Below are positions 27,761 through 37,154 of a DNA stretch of 64,000 nucleotides, one piece after another; within the stretch, counting starts at the first letter, position 1, and every line of letters begins with the position of its first letter. A program made the position numbers and the translations under genes. The notes below the pieces were generated by a model. That model saw only the letters and a program-made list of their open reading frames with translations. It did not search any database and was not told the origin of the DNA. The stretch covers positions 62,001-126,000 of the forward strand of contig CALVAY010000001.1 of NCBI GenBank assembly GCA_944325665.1, given 5' to 3'. Source of the stretch: Candidatus Gastranaerophilales bacterium. Its GTDB lineage: Bacteria > Cyanobacteriota > Vampirovibrionia > Gastranaerophilales > Gastranaerophilaceae.

Positions 27761-29293
27761 TTATTTTCCAAGATTTACAAGCACCTGATAAATTTCATTT
27801 GCGGTATTAAAGACCCTTGCAGAGGCTTCATACGCCCTTTGAAATTTAATCATATCGGATAACTCTTCATCAAGGTTAACTCCTGTTATACTTTGATAAT
27901 TTGTTTTTGCTGATTCGTTTAGCGCGTTAGCTGTTTCAAGTTTTGAATTTATATTATCCTCTTGTATGCCGACTTCGCCTGCAAAATGAGTTAAAAAGCC
28001 TTCAAATGTTGTATTATTTGCACCGCCAAAAGTGCTCATAGTGTTTTTATCTCTTAATTGCGCACAAGCAATTATATTGTCTGCATTGCCGACATTTTTC
28101 TCCCAATCTGCAACTGAGGTGTCAACTCTTGCTGCTGCAACAAGGTTTGGATTATCAATTACCGCTTGATTAACAGTTAATTTTCCGTCAACAAAAGTGA
28201 AAATCGGCTCTGTTGAATCAATTAAAATCATCTCACCCGTAGCAGGGTCAGTACCAAGGGCTTTTGCTTGAATATCGCCGTCTTGATATGTTTGAACATT
28301 GTTAACTTCATTTGCAAAAGCGTTTGCCATCTCGTTGATTTTACCTATCATCGAGCTTATGGTAATTGTGCCGTCGTCTTTTGTGTTGACCATATCAAGC
28401 ACACCGCCGACGTAACCGCCTGTTATTTCATCATTAATGTTTGCATACAAGAGGTTTCCGTCCATATCTTGCGCTTGTATAACGGCAGGTGTTGTTGCAT
28501 CTCCCGCTACAAGTTGGAATTTAACCTTTTGTTCGGCACCGTTTACAAGCTCAACATTACCTGCTCTGACATTAACGGTTCCGTTGGATTTGTATTCGAC
28601 ATTAATGTCCATATAGCCTGATATTTGGCTTAAAAGATTTTCTCTTTCGTTAATTAAGCTGCTTGAGTTTGCCTCGCCAGCGATTGCGATTTGTTTATTT
28701 ATTTCGCTTAATCTTTCAAGACTTTTGTTGAAGTCCTGAAGCCCCATATAAAGATCGCTTTGCTCTACTGATGCAGGCTGTTGCCAGTTTCCGACAAGTT
28801 CTTTTTGAAGGTCGTTTAATGAGCCTTGAATTGAGTTAAACTTTGCTGCAATATCTTGAGCGCTTTGAACATAAAGCTTTCTTAAAGAAGGGTCGGTGGG
28901 GTTTTGACTTAGGTTTTGTGCGGCAGAAAAGAAGCTTTCAAAGCTTGCGGCTAAACCCTGGTCTCCAAGTTCGTTAGTAATGCTTGAAAGTTGGGACATA
29001 ATTGAGCTTAAGGTGTCGTAGTATTGATAATTTGAGTTAGCATCTCTTGCGCTTTGTGCGGCTGCCGAGTCTGCGTAGCTTGTAATTTGAGAAATTTTAG
29101 CACCGTTAAGCCCCCTAATTTGGCTATAAACGCTGTCTCCATAGCCGTAAGTAGGGTTAGTTGCAAAATCCGCTCTCAGTTTTATGTAACCTTCAACATT
29201 CATATTTGCTAAGTTGTGTGAAACAACCGCAAGTGCATGTTGGTAATTATTCATTGACTCTCTGCCAATGTTCATTGTTTGTTGAATTGTCAT
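27761..29293 (-). CDS. flgK: Flagellar hook-associated protein 1 FlgK
   Basis: A 510-residue FlgK. The N-terminal rod/hook motif is ALAVVSHNLANMNVEGYIK. LAASFESFFSAAQNLSQNPTDPSLR lies near residue 115. The C-terminus has VNLDEELSDMIKFQRAYEASAR..LVNLGK. It is exported through the flagellar type III system. It lies 12 nt before flgL and after flgN, the usual order. Confidence 0.95.
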   Translation of the reverse strand: MTIQQTMNIGRESMNNYQHALAVVSHNLANMNVEGYIKLRADFATNPTYGYGDSVYSQIRGLNGAKISQITSYADSAAAQSARDANSNYQYYDTLSSIMSQLSSITNELGDQGLAASFESFFSAAQNLSQNPTDPSLRKLYVQSAQDIAAKFNSIQGSLNDLQKELVGNWQQPASVEQSDLYMGLQDFNKSLERLSEINKQIAIAGEANSSSLINERENLLSQISGYMDINVEYKSNGTVNVRAGNVELVNGAEQKVKFQLVAGDATTPAVIQAQDMDGNLLYANINDEITGGYVGGVLDMVNTKDDGTITISSMIGKINEMANAFANEVNNVQTYQDGDIQAKALGTDPATGEMILIDSTEPIFTFVDGKLTVNQAVIDNPNLVAAARVDTSVADWEKNVGNADNIIACAQLRDKNTMSTFGGANNTTFEGFLTHFAGEVGIQEDNINSKLETANALNESAKTNYQSITGVNLDEELSDMIKFQRAYEASARVFNTANEIYQVLVNLGK

Positions 29294-29313
29294 TTTAAAC
29301 TCCCTTTAAAACT

Positions 29314-29715
29314 TTAGGCTTCTTCCGTGATTGAAGAAATATCAAGACCGCTTTCCTGATTTTTCTTGCCCATGCGATTATAGTCATCGCTTTTGGATGA
29401 CGTTATGTTTAAAATTCCCTCAAAAATTTTATTTATAACGCCAAGTGAATGATTAATTAACACTTCGTTATCTTTTTGAAGTTTTCCTATTTTTGAGGTT
29501 AGCTCGTTAAGCTCGTCTTTTTGCGCCTGATTAAGGCTAAAAGTATCTTTTTTTTCGTATATTATTTTAATTTCGTTATACAAACAAATTAATTTTTCAT
29601 CAGTCGAATTTAGGCCTTCTAAATCCTTTTTGATTAGTGCCTGCTGCTTTTGTTTAAGCAGTTCGAGTATATTAAGATAACATTCTTTAATTTTTTCAAA
29701 AGTTATTTCGCTCAT
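29314..29715 (-). CDS. flgN: FlgN-like flagellar export chaperone
   Basis: A 133-residue, fully helical, charged protein (LLKQKQQALIKKDLEGLNSTDEKL). Size, predicted coiled coil and position directly before flgK match FlgN, which chaperones FlgK and FlgL. FlgN sequences diverge strongly, so the call leans on context. Confidence 0.7.
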   Translation of the reverse strand: MSEITFEKIKECYLNILELLKQKQQALIKKDLEGLNSTDEKLICLYNEIKIIYEKKDTFSLNQAQKDELNELTSKIGKLQKDNEVLINHSLGVINKIFEGILNITSSKSDDYNRMGKKNQESGLDISSITEEA

Positions 29716-29729
29716 CTTTACCTTTAAGT

Positions 29730-30017
29730 TTATGCGCTGTAATCTGCAAGTACGCTTCTTCCGTATGTAAGACCGTAGTTAATGTCTTCATCCGTTATAT
29801 TTTCGCCAATTTGGCTTGCATATTTTCTTATGTCCTCTACGTCAACATTTTTAAATAAATCATTTTGAATTAGCTTCATATCCTCTTCTTTTGTATCTTG
29901 AGGCTGAATTTCCTGCGTTTTTTGAAAATTTTGCTGTTTATTTACGGCATAATTATAAAAAATTCTGTTTATTGCCTGAGAGTCTGCTATTTGGTTTGTA
30001 TTTGCCGATATGTTCAT
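29730..30017 (-). CDS. Small flagellar-operon protein (FlgM position)
   Basis: A 95-residue polar protein between flgJ and flgN, where the anti-sigma factor FlgM is often found. The N-terminus is disordered and Gln/Asn-rich. The C-terminal part VDVEDIRKYASQIGENITDED is helical and ends GRSVLADYSA. I see no convincing FlgM signature and no FliA-type sigma-28 gene here except the SigF-like gene at 38080. FlgM or another export substrate is possible. Confidence 0.6.
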   Translation of the reverse strand: MNISANTNQIADSQAINRIFYNYAVNKQQNFQKTQEIQPQDTKEEDMKLIQNDLFKNVDVEDIRKYASQIGENITDEDINYGLTYGRSVLADYSA

Positions 30018-30028
30018 TTTATTTCCTT

Positions 30029-30376
30029 CTATGAGTTAACGCTTTTTTCCATTTGTTGATATATTTGTTTTGCAAAGCCTATGTTCGAAGTTGGCGAGTT
30101 TGCGACATCTCTGCCTATTTGGTTGAAAAGTATGGATTTAAAGTTGTCCATGTATTTTGAATCATTTCCAAATAGAGAATTTTCTCTATCAACCGTTTTG
30201 TCCATTTGGGTAAGCATTTTTGAAACAAGAATTACCTCAAATTCTTTTGCAACTTTTTTTAACTGCTCTTTTTGCGTACCGCTTGCCCTTACGGTGTTGA
30301 TAAAGTCATAATCTACGCCTTGAGAGTGTGTTGTTGGAATATTATAATTTTGTATCGAATAAAAATTTTCGCTCAT
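30029..30376 (-). CDS. flgJ: FlgJ-type rod-binding protein, no muramidase domain
   Basis: A 115-residue protein equal to the N-terminal rod-binding domain of FlgJ: LKKVAKEFEVILVSKMLTQMDKT and the C-terminal IGFAKQIYQQMEK. The peptidoglycan hydrolase domain found in gammaproteobacterial FlgJ is absent. A separate lytic transglycosylase is encoded at the head of the operon (34554-35150) and may supply that activity. Confidence 0.88.
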   Translation of the reverse strand: MSENFYSIQNYNIPTTHSQGVDYDFINTVRASGTQKEQLKKVAKEFEVILVSKMLTQMDKTVDRENSLFGNDSKYMDNFKSILFNQIGRDVANSPTSNIGFAKQIYQQMEKSVNS

Positions 30377-30384
30377 TTTTAATC

Positions 30385-31506
30385 CTAAATTATTTGTAAG
30401 TCTGCTTGTAAACTGCCTGACATTCTAAGCGCCTGAAGAATTGCGATTAAATCTGTCGGAGTAACGCCGATTGAGTTTAGTGCGTTTACCAATTCGCCAA
30501 GCGTTGAGTTTGCCTTCATTTCAATCAAACTTCCTTCTTTTTTCTCAATTTCTATTTGAGCATTTGTTACGCCGACAGTTTGACCTTGTGAAAACGGTGC
30601 AGGCTGAGATACATCGTTAAATGCCTGAATGTTAACAGTTATACCGCCATGCGCAACTGCTGCGGGCATAAGTTTTGCATCGGCGCCGATTACAACAGTT
30701 CCCGTTCTTTCGTTAATGATTACCTTTGCTTTTTCCCTTGGTGCGTTTACTCTTATATTTTCAAGAATTGAAATGAAAGCAATTCTGTCTGTTCTGTATC
30801 TTTGCGGAATGGTTACTCTGATGCTGCCGCCGTCAACTGCGATTGCTTCGGTTACGTTTTTATTAATGACATCTGCAACTTGAGCTGCAAGAGTGTAGTC
30901 CGCTTTATCTAAAAGCAAGGTTAAAGACGTTTCATCGCCGATTGCGCTTATAATATCTCTTTCAACTATCGCACCGTTAGGCACTCTGCCTGTTGTTGTA
31001 ACAGATGTTCTTGAGCTTGAACCGCCTGCTTTTGCACTTGCTCCGCCAACAGACAGCGGGCCTTGGGCAACCGCAACGATTTCGCCGTTTGGCGCTCTTA
31101 ATTGTGTTTGAACCAAAACACCGCCTTGAAGGCTCTTTGCGTCAGCCATTGCAGAAACCGTTACGTCAACCCTGTCCCCGTTTTTTGCAAAAGGCGGGAT
31201 TGTAGCGGTAACAATAACTGCTGCCGTTGCACCTTTTTGGATGTAGTTTGACTGGTCAATTACTGTGCCTAAATTTTGCAGCATTTGTTGGCTTGTCATT
31301 TGCGTATGACGAGAGTTATCACCCGTATTTTGCAAACCTACGACAAGACCGTAGCCGACAACTTGGTTTTCTCTTACCCCTTTTATGTGGGTTATGTCTT
31401 TAATTCTTACAACCTGCTCGCTTATTGCATCCGAAACAGATGTGTTGAAAAGCAAGGCCGCTATTATTAAAGTTGTTGAAATTAATTTTTTAAGCACTTT
31501 TGTCAT
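30385..31506 (-). CDS. flgI: Flagellar P-ring protein FlgI
   Basis: A 373-residue periplasmic protein with a signal peptide (MTKVLKKLISTTLIIAALLF). Family segments: RIKDITHIKGVRENQVVGYGLV, NGDRVDVTVSAMADAKSLQGG and INERTGTVVIGADAKLMPAAV; it ends TPTDLIAILQALRMSGSLQADL. It forms the ring in the peptidoglycan layer around the rod, assembled with FlgA. Confidence 0.97.
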   Translation of the reverse strand: MTKVLKKLISTTLIIAALLFNTSVSDAISEQVVRIKDITHIKGVRENQVVGYGLVVGLQNTGDNSRHTQMTSQQMLQNLGTVIDQSNYIQKGATAAVIVTATIPPFAKNGDRVDVTVSAMADAKSLQGGVLVQTQLRAPNGEIVAVAQGPLSVGGASAKAGGSSSRTSVTTTGRVPNGAIVERDIISAIGDETSLTLLLDKADYTLAAQVADVINKNVTEAIAVDGGSIRVTIPQRYRTDRIAFISILENIRVNAPREKAKVIINERTGTVVIGADAKLMPAAVAHGGITVNIQAFNDVSQPAPFSQGQTVGVTNAQIEIEKKEGSLIEMKANSTLGELVNALNSIGVTPTDLIAILQALRMSGSLQADLQII

Positions 31507-31517
31507 CCTTTTGTTAA

Positions 31518-32132
31518 TTAGAAAATATGTCTCATGAAACGATATAGAACACCTTCGTTTTGACCTCTTGATACCGTTCCGGCGCCTGACATTGCAAATT
31601 GCAAGTTAGCTACTTGATTTGAGCTTATTTCGCCCTGTTGGTCAATCCATCTTGGGTCAACAATTCCCGAAACCAAAAGGTCAACACGCTCGTTCGCATT
31701 TACAAGAGTTTTTTTACCTTGTACCAAAAGATTTCCGTTTGGTAAAAGCTGTATAACCTGAACTGCTACCTTGTCTTGAATACCAAGGCGTCTTTGAGTG
31801 TTTGTGCTTCCCGAAACGGAAATTGTTCCGCTTGTGTTATTTAAAGCGCCCTTTAAACTTGTTTTAAAAATTGTGTTTAGCGCCCCGGTTAAATTTTCAA
31901 GAATACTTGATGTTTTTTCTGTTTCATAAACACCGGTGTCTGTTAAAGTCGGCACTTCATCAATTACGATTGTAACCAAGTCGCCCACGTTTCTTGCTCT
32001 AACAGAGCTGTATAGCGGTCTTGGTTCAATAAAACTTGTTTGAGTTGCATTAAGTGAAAACAAGCTTTCAGCACCCGCCTGAGCCAGCATTAATGCAAAT
32101 ATTGAAAATGTAATCGCAAGTTTTTTAATCAT
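31518..32132 (-). CDS. flgH: Flagellar L-ring protein FlgH, apparently not a lipoprotein
   Basis: A 204-residue FlgH: RARNVGDLVTIVIDE, GIQDKVAVQVIQLLPNGNLLVQG, VSGIVDPRWIDQQGEISSNQVA and the C-terminal GVLYRFMRHIF. It forms the outer-membrane ring, implying a diderm envelope. The signal peptide (MIKKLAITFSIFALMLAQAGA) lacks the lipobox Cys used for lipidation in E. coli-type FlgH; there is no Cys in the N-terminal region at all. Confidence 0.94.
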   Translation of the reverse strand: MIKKLAITFSIFALMLAQAGAESLFSLNATQTSFIEPRPLYSSVRARNVGDLVTIVIDEVPTLTDTGVYETEKTSSILENLTGALNTIFKTSLKGALNNTSGTISVSGSTNTQRRLGIQDKVAVQVIQLLPNGNLLVQGKKTLVNANERVDLLVSGIVDPRWIDQQGEISSNQVANLQFAMSGAGTVSRGQNEGVLYRFMRHIF

Positions 32133-32146
32133 CTTTATTGTCCCTT

Positions 32147-32869
32147 TTAAATTTTTACCGTTACTTCGTTTTTGTCGCTTACTTCCGCGTTGTATATTTT
32201 ATTGTATTTTAAGCTTCTGACAGTAATGTTATCCCCGATACTTCCTTCTTTTAGTGCTCTTCCGTCTATCGTGATTTTAAGATTTCCTTCGGATTTAAAA
32301 ACTATATTCACCATAGAATCTTTAATAACATCGGGTTTTGTTCTTATGTAGTTTTTTAAAACAGGTGAGCCTTTTTGAATGTTTCTCGTTGCAAGACACT
32401 GATTTTTCGGCATTTTGTTCATTGTTTGAGAAATATATTGTCCTATTTCAACTCTTTTTACCGCAGTGTTTGAACTGTTAATGGCTTGCTCTCTTGCTAT
32501 CGGATTTATTGCACAGAGAACATCTCTAAAGACAAGAGTGTTTACGCTTATTGGAAAAGATTTTACAAATGTGCCGTTGTCGTAAATTGAAACTCTTTTA
32601 ATATCTCTTGGCATAAAGCCTTTAAAGTTTGATTTGACAACGATTTTTGCTTCACCCTTTGTTTGAATTTTCTCTTGCGGCATATTTAAAATTTTTACTT
32701 CAACTTCGCCGCCGCCAAGCTCTGCAAGCTCTTTTTGCGTTTGTTGTTTAATTTGAGTGCTTATTATTCCGTATAATTCTTCGCTTGTAATACTTTGTGC
32801 ATGGCAAAGTTGTGCGCTAAAGATTGCACAAAATGTTAATATTAAAATTTTACCGAATAATTTTTTCAT
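32147..32869 (-). CDS. flgA: P-ring assembly chaperone FlgA
   Basis: A 240-residue exported protein (signal MKKLFGKILILTFCAIFSAQ..CHA). The C-terminal SAF-like domain contains RNIQKGSPVLKNYIRTKPDV and ends with DNITVRSLKYNKIYNAEVSD. FlgA helps FlgI polymerise in the periplasm. It sits between flgG and flgH. Confidence 0.88.
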   Translation of the reverse strand: MKKLFGKILILTFCAIFSAQLCHAQSITSEELYGIISTQIKQQTQKELAELGGGEVEVKILNMPQEKIQTKGEAKIVVKSNFKGFMPRDIKRVSIYDNGTFVKSFPISVNTLVFRDVLCAINPIAREQAINSSNTAVKRVEIGQYISQTMNKMPKNQCLATRNIQKGSPVLKNYIRTKPDVIKDSMVNIVFKSEGNLKITIDGRALKEGSIGDNITVRSLKYNKIYNAEVSDKNEVTVKI

Positions 32870-32871
32870 AT

Positions 32872-33657
32872 TTATTGAAGATTATTTGTTACCTGAAGTA
32901 TGTTTGAAGCTGATGTGATTATTTTTGAATTGGATTCAAAAGCTCTTTCGGCTTTGATTAGGTTAATCATTTCTTCTACCGTTTGAACGTTTGAACCTTC
33001 CAAGAAATATTGCTGGATTGTTCCGTATCCGTCTTGTCCTGCTATACCCGGTACAGGTACGCCCGAAGCGGGTGTTTCAACATAAAGGTTGTGCCCTATT
33101 GCATTAAGACCGGAATTGTTTTGGAATTTAACGATTTGAAGCTGTCCGACCTGTGTTTGCTCGGGCTGTGAACCAACCTTGACTGATACCATACCTTGAG
33201 GAGTGATTGTAATTTCTTTTGTGTTTTGAGGAATTTGAATAGGCGGCATAAGCTGATAACCGTCAGTTGTGGTTAAAGTTCCGTTTGCATCCATTTTAAA
33301 GGAGCCGTCTCTGGTGTAGGCGATTGTACCGTCATCAAGAGTAATTTGGAAAAAACCGTCCCCTTCAATAGCTACATCAAGGTTTCTGCCTGTTGATTGC
33401 ATAATACCCGTTGTAAAAATTCTTGTTGTTGCTGCGGTTTTAACACCAAGCCCGATTTCTACACCGACAGGCTGATAAGTACCTTGCCCCATTTGAGCGC
33501 CTGATGCTCTTTCAACTTGTGAAATTAAGTCTTGAAATTCTGCACGAACCTTTTTAAAACCGTATGTGTTTACGTTTGCCATGTTGTTGGCAATTACATC
33601 CAGATTGGTTTGTTGTGCTATCATACCTGTTGCGGCTGTGTGTAGTGATCTTAACAT
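32872..33657 (-). CDS. flgG: Flagellar distal rod protein FlgG
   Basis: A 261-residue rod protein: MLRSLHTAATGMIAQQTNLD, VIANNMANVNTYGFKKVRAEF, and C-terminal YFLEGSNVQTVEEMINLIKAERAFESNSK. The length matches the ~260 residues of FlgG. Exported by the flagellar type III system. Confidence 0.95.
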   Translation of the reverse strand: MLRSLHTAATGMIAQQTNLDVIANNMANVNTYGFKKVRAEFQDLISQVERASGAQMGQGTYQPVGVEIGLGVKTAATTRIFTTGIMQSTGRNLDVAIEGDGFFQITLDDGTIAYTRDGSFKMDANGTLTTTDGYQLMPPIQIPQNTKEITITPQGMVSVKVGSQPEQTQVGQLQIVKFQNNSGLNAIGHNLYVETPASGVPVPGIAGQDGYGTIQQYFLEGSNVQTVEEMINLIKAERAFESNSKIITSASNILQVTNNLQ

Positions 33658-33681
33658 TTTATTTTTCTAACTCCTCAAGCT

Positions 33682-34557
33682 TTAGCCTTTTATAACTCCT
33701 AAATCAATGGCCCTTGAAACGGTATCGCCTTGTGTTTTAACTATTTTCGCCATTGCCTCGTATGAACGTGTTACGTTAATTGTGTTTACCATTTCCCTTA
33801 TGGTGTTTGTATTTGAACTTTCAAGCATACCCTGATGCATTGTAAAACCTGTTTGAACAGTTCTCATTTGCGGATTTGCTCCCTCGGGGATTACAAATTT
33901 TCCTTCACCGGGGGAAGATAATCTTGTTTTGTCCCCAAAATCCACAACTTGGATTTGTTGCAGAGTTCTCGGGTTGTCGGGGTCTGTTCCTTGAATAACT
34001 CCTCTTTCTGTTATGTGCAGGTCTTTAGTTGTGTCAATTCTGTTGTTTGGGTTGTTTTCTTCTTCCTCGGGGTCAAGAACTATTCGAATTCTCCTGTTTT
34101 GCGTGTCCATAACCCAATCACCCTCTTTTGTTACAAGGTAATAATCTTGTGTCATTTGAAAATTACCCGCACGAGTGTAGTAATAGTCTTTTTCTTCGTA
34201 AGGTACATTGTCGGGAACTTCTTGTTTTCTTATTTTAAAGAAACCTTCTCCTTGAATACCCACGTCCAATTTATTTCCGGTTGTAATTAATCCGCCTTGA
34301 GAAAAATCTATATACGTTCTGTCGGCCATATTACCAAGGCTTAGCGAACCTACGTTTTTAAATCTTGTATCTTTGGGATTGTTTGTAATCGGTACTTGTT
34401 TAACTTCAACCTGTGCTTGCATAAGGTCTTTAAAAGTTATGTTGGATTTTTTAAAACCAACCGTATTAACGTTTGCAAGGTTGTTTGCAACGACATCTTC
34501 ATGCTTAATTAAGGAAAGCATACCCTTTGTTGCCGATTCAAGCCCTCTTGTAATCAT
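33682..34557 (-). CDS. flgF: Flagellar proximal rod protein FlgF (FlgF/FlgG family)
   Basis: A 291-residue member of the basal-body rod family: EDVVANNLANVNTVGFKKSNI and the C-terminal HQGMLESSNTNTIREMVNTI. It differs from FlgG by a variable central insert rich in Asp, Asn and Glu (EEEENNPNNRIDTTK). Paired with flgG, it most likely acts as FlgF. It overlaps the upstream lytic transglycosylase gene by 4 bp. Confidence 0.85.
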   Translation of the reverse strand: MITRGLESATKGMLSLIKHEDVVANNLANVNTVGFKKSNITFKDLMQAQVEVKQVPITNNPKDTRFKNVGSLSLGNMADRTYIDFSQGGLITTGNKLDVGIQGEGFFKIRKQEVPDNVPYEEKDYYYTRAGNFQMTQDYYLVTKEGDWVMDTQNRRIRIVLDPEEEENNPNNRIDTTKDLHITERGVIQGTDPDNPRTLQQIQVVDFGDKTRLSSPGEGKFVIPEGANPQMRTVQTGFTMHQGMLESSNTNTIREMVNTINVTRSYEAMAKIVKTQGDTVSRAIDLGVIKG

Positions 34558-35150
34558 AGTTTGCCCCCTTTCATATTTTCATAAAGGGACATAATATTTT
34601 TTACATAGTTTTGAGTTTCCTTATATGGCGGAATATCTCCGTATTTCATAACCGCATTGGGCCCTGCATTATAAGCGGCAAGAGCTAATTTAGGGTCGTT
34701 ATCAAATCTGTTTAACATTGATTTTAAATATTTAACCCCGCCTTCAATATTTTGTTCGGGGTCAAAAGCATTCTCTACCCCAAGGCTTTTAGCTGTTGCA
34801 GGCATTAATTGCATTAATCCCATTGCTCCGCATTTTGACTTTGCGTCCGGATTAAAGCCTGACTCCTGTTTTACTACGGCTTTTATAAAATCAGGGTCTA
34901 AATTATTTTTTTGTGCATATTTTACAATTAAGTTTTCAATATCTTCTTTTGAATTTTTAAAGTTAATTTTTTCAATACTGCTTTTGCTCTCGCCCATTTT
35001 CTCATCAAGAATTTTCTTGAATTCAACCGCAGGAGCACTGTTTGAGGTAATATCATCCCCGTCCGTATTTAAAATACGGTTAATATTATTTTCGATAGAA
35101 CTTAACCTTCTTAAAGTTAAGTCCAGACTTGTAATTAAGCCCTCACTCAT
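34554..35150 (-). CDS. Lytic transglycosylase (SLT domain) in the flagellar operon
   Basis: A 198-residue protein with a C-terminal SLT fold (about residues 70-190). The catalytic Glu is in VVKQESGFNPDAKS; GAMGLMQLMPATAK, NIEGGVKYLKSML and LALAAYNAGPNAV follow. There is no signal peptide, so export may use the flagellar apparatus. As first gene of the operon, and with a FlgJ lacking its own hydrolase, it probably opens peptidoglycan for the rod. The start follows GAGGTAGG. Confidence 0.88.
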   Translation of the reverse strand: MSEGLITSLDLTLRRLSSIENNINRILNTDGDDITSNSAPAVEFKKILDEKMGESKSSIEKINFKNSKEDIENLIVKYAQKNNLDPDFIKAVVKQESGFNPDAKSKCGAMGLMQLMPATAKSLGVENAFDPEQNIEGGVKYLKSMLNRFDNDPKLALAAYNAGPNAVMKYGDIPPYKETQNYVKNIMSLYENMKGGKL

Positions 35151-35292
35151 AATATATAAACCTACCTCTTACCATTTATAGGCACATTATTTCGCCTACA
35201 ATATAAATATACCCTCACACCCGTTTTATTCTCATCAATCAAACGATGTAATTTTTTCAAAAAAATTAATCTAAAGATCAATTTTTTTCATT

Positions 35293-35320
35293 AAAAAATC
35301 CGACGTGTGTCGGATTTTTT
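35293..35320. terminator. Bidirectional terminator
   Basis: Perfect 12-bp stem AAAAAATCCGAC/GTCGGATTTTTT with loop GTGT. It ends the small gene at 35325 on the minus strand. Confidence 0.88.
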
Positions 35321-35324
35321 GGGT

Positions 35325-35567
35325 TTATTCAAAAACTTTTGATATGAAACAAATTGCATCCATTAGAGTATCTTTAACGAAGTCTTTTGCAAGTTTATCA
35401 AGCGGTCTGTTATCTATATGTTCAAATGCCATTAAAATCGGGTCTTTTGTTCGTCTGAAAGATGGAACAATGCTTCTTGCATCCATATAATCCAATTTTG
35501 ATTTTAAGCCTTCTGTATTTTCAAAGTGGCAAATTTTTTCTTCAAAATTAAAAATTGTAGTTTCCAT
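35325..35567 (-). CDS. Small hypothetical protein
   Basis: An 80-residue protein beginning METTIFNFEEKICHFENTEG, with a helical C-terminus (LDKLAKDFVKDTLMDAICFI). No signal peptide or domain recognised. GAGGAAAA precedes the ATG and a terminator follows, so it looks like a real single-gene unit. Confidence 0.6.
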   Translation of the reverse strand: METTIFNFEEKICHFENTEGLKSKLDYMDARSIVPSFRRTKDPILMAFEHIDNRPLDKLAKDFVKDTLMDAICFISKVFE

Positions 35568-35759
35568 CTGTTTTCCTCGTTTATATATTGTATATATATA
35601 AAAAATATACCGCTTAAAAAATTGCCTTTTTATTCTAAAAATGTTTAAATTTTGTTAACAAATATAAACAAATTACTTAAATAATCAGGGTAATAGCAAA
35701 TATTTTTCTTTTTGTGTTTTATAGTTGTGTGTTGTGTTTCTTGTAAATAGGATTAGCAA

Positions 35760-37154
35760 ATGAAGGTAGCAAAAGTAAACAGCGGAAATAATTCGGTAAG
35801 TTTTGGAAGAGCCCTGGGCCCTGAGGAGATGAAAAAGGCATATCAGACTTCAAGAGATGCCAGAGCTGCATTGGGCTTTAAAGATGGAAGCTCAATTTTG
35901 GTTTTACCTTCGGATAAAATTCCAAAAACTCAAGATGCACCTACCCTTAAAGGTCAATTAGACTCTTTTTTGGGGTATGTAAAAAATATTTTAGGTATTA
36001 ATTCTGTTGAAATAGTAGGCGACGTTGATGCTCAACAAAGTGCCACAATTTACGACACTTTAAGCGAACAGGGTATAAGCGTATATAAAAAACTCGGTTT
36101 CTCTGAGCCTGATAAGCTTGAACAAAGTGTAAGAGACTTAGCTAAGAGTTCTTACGGTATTAGAATTGAAGAAGCACACAAATACACGCCCGAGCAGCTT
36201 ACCTTAATAGAAGATACTTTTAAGGCTGCAAAAGGTGAAAAATTCGACCCTAAAATGCTAATATTTGATGCACATAAAGACGGCGGCGTTTTTGATTGGA
36301 GCAAGCCAAGTGTTTCTGATAAATTTAAGGGTAGAATAATAACAGGTTCTTCTGACTGGGCAAATAACGAAGGCGGTCTATGGGGAACTGCAAGTTTTCA
36401 TACTGACAGAATGGGAATCCCCCAAGGAGAATTTGTACACGGCCTAAGAAAAAAAGGTGAAGCGTCTTTATGGGATATAATTCAAGATACTTCAGGCGGT
36501 TCGCAATTTGCTAAAGGTCAAGGCATATTAAAAGATGAACTAAGGCCTGTGGTAGAGCTTTCTGAGCCCAGAGTTTTTGCCGCTGCAAAAAGGGCAGATG
36601 TTGCTATGTCAAAACATTTGTACAAACATTTTGATGATTTAATTCCTGATGCAAATGTAGATATAGCAGGCTTTGAAGCGGCCTATAACGCGTCAGTTCA
36701 AAAAGGATATGCCGATAACTGGTTCGATTCTCTTGAAAGAGTTATGAGTGCAAGAGGATTGGATAAAACTCAAAGCGATTTATATTCAAGAGTTGTAGGC
36801 TTTAGAAATGCTATTTTTGCAAAAGGTGCAACAACTGCTGCGGATTTAGCTTCCAGTGCAACCGAAGAGATAAATTCTTCTTATTCTGATGTTTCAAATA
36901 TTGTAATTAGAGAAGCTGAAAGAAGAAAGGCTGCAAATGCCGCTCTTGAAGCTTTAAGCGACCCGTTGCCTAAAAATAATTTTAACAAAATCTTAGATAC
37001 TGCAAGGAAAAACAAAGCTTTACTGGCTTTTGGCGGTGTGGTTGCGCTTTCTGCCGTAGTTATTAAAACTATGAGCTCGTATAACAAAGAAATACAAGAA
37101 AAGTCGCAAATTGCAACTCCAAAATCCGAAAGGGTTTTAGACAAAGAAGCCTAG
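35760..37154 (+). CDS. Lineage-specific protein with SFGRA motif and C-terminal membrane anchor
   Basis: A 464-residue protein not recognised from any family. The N-terminus MKVAKVNSGNNSVSFGRALG carries the [ST]F-x-x-A motif shared with two other orphans. The body is mixed alpha/beta, with a Trp/Gly/Asp-rich stretch (GSSDWANNEGGLWGTASFH) near residue 200. A hydrophobic helix (LLAFGGVVALSAVVIKTM, about residues 420-440) lies near the end, followed by a polar tail, as in tail-anchored proteins. No classical signal peptide. The start follows AGGA. Its last 18 bp overlap the convergent pilD gene. Confidence 0.7.
   Translation: MKVAKVNSGNNSVSFGRALGPEEMKKAYQTSRDARAALGFKDGSSILVLPSDKIPKTQDAPTLKGQLDSFLGYVKNILGINSVEIVGDVDAQQSATIYDTLSEQGISVYKKLGFSEPDKLEQSVRDLAKSSYGIRIEEAHKYTPEQLTLIEDTFKAAKGEKFDPKMLIFDAHKDGGVFDWSKPSVSDKFKGRIITGSSDWANNEGGLWGTASFHTDRMGIPQGEFVHGLRKKGEASLWDIIQDTSGGSQFAKGQGILKDELRPVVELSEPRVFAAAKRADVAMSKHLYKHFDDLIPDANVDIAGFEAAYNASVQKGYADNWFDSLERVMSARGLDKTQSDLYSRVVGFRNAIFAKGATTAADLASSATEEINSSYSDVSNIVIREAERRKAANAALEALSDPLPKNNFNKILDTARKNKALLAFGGVVALSAVVIKTMSSYNKEIQEKSQIATPKSERVLDKEA

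Noticed and set aside
29730-30017. Firm assignment as anti-sigma factor FlgM
   Set aside because: Position fits, but no FlgM sequence signature is visible.
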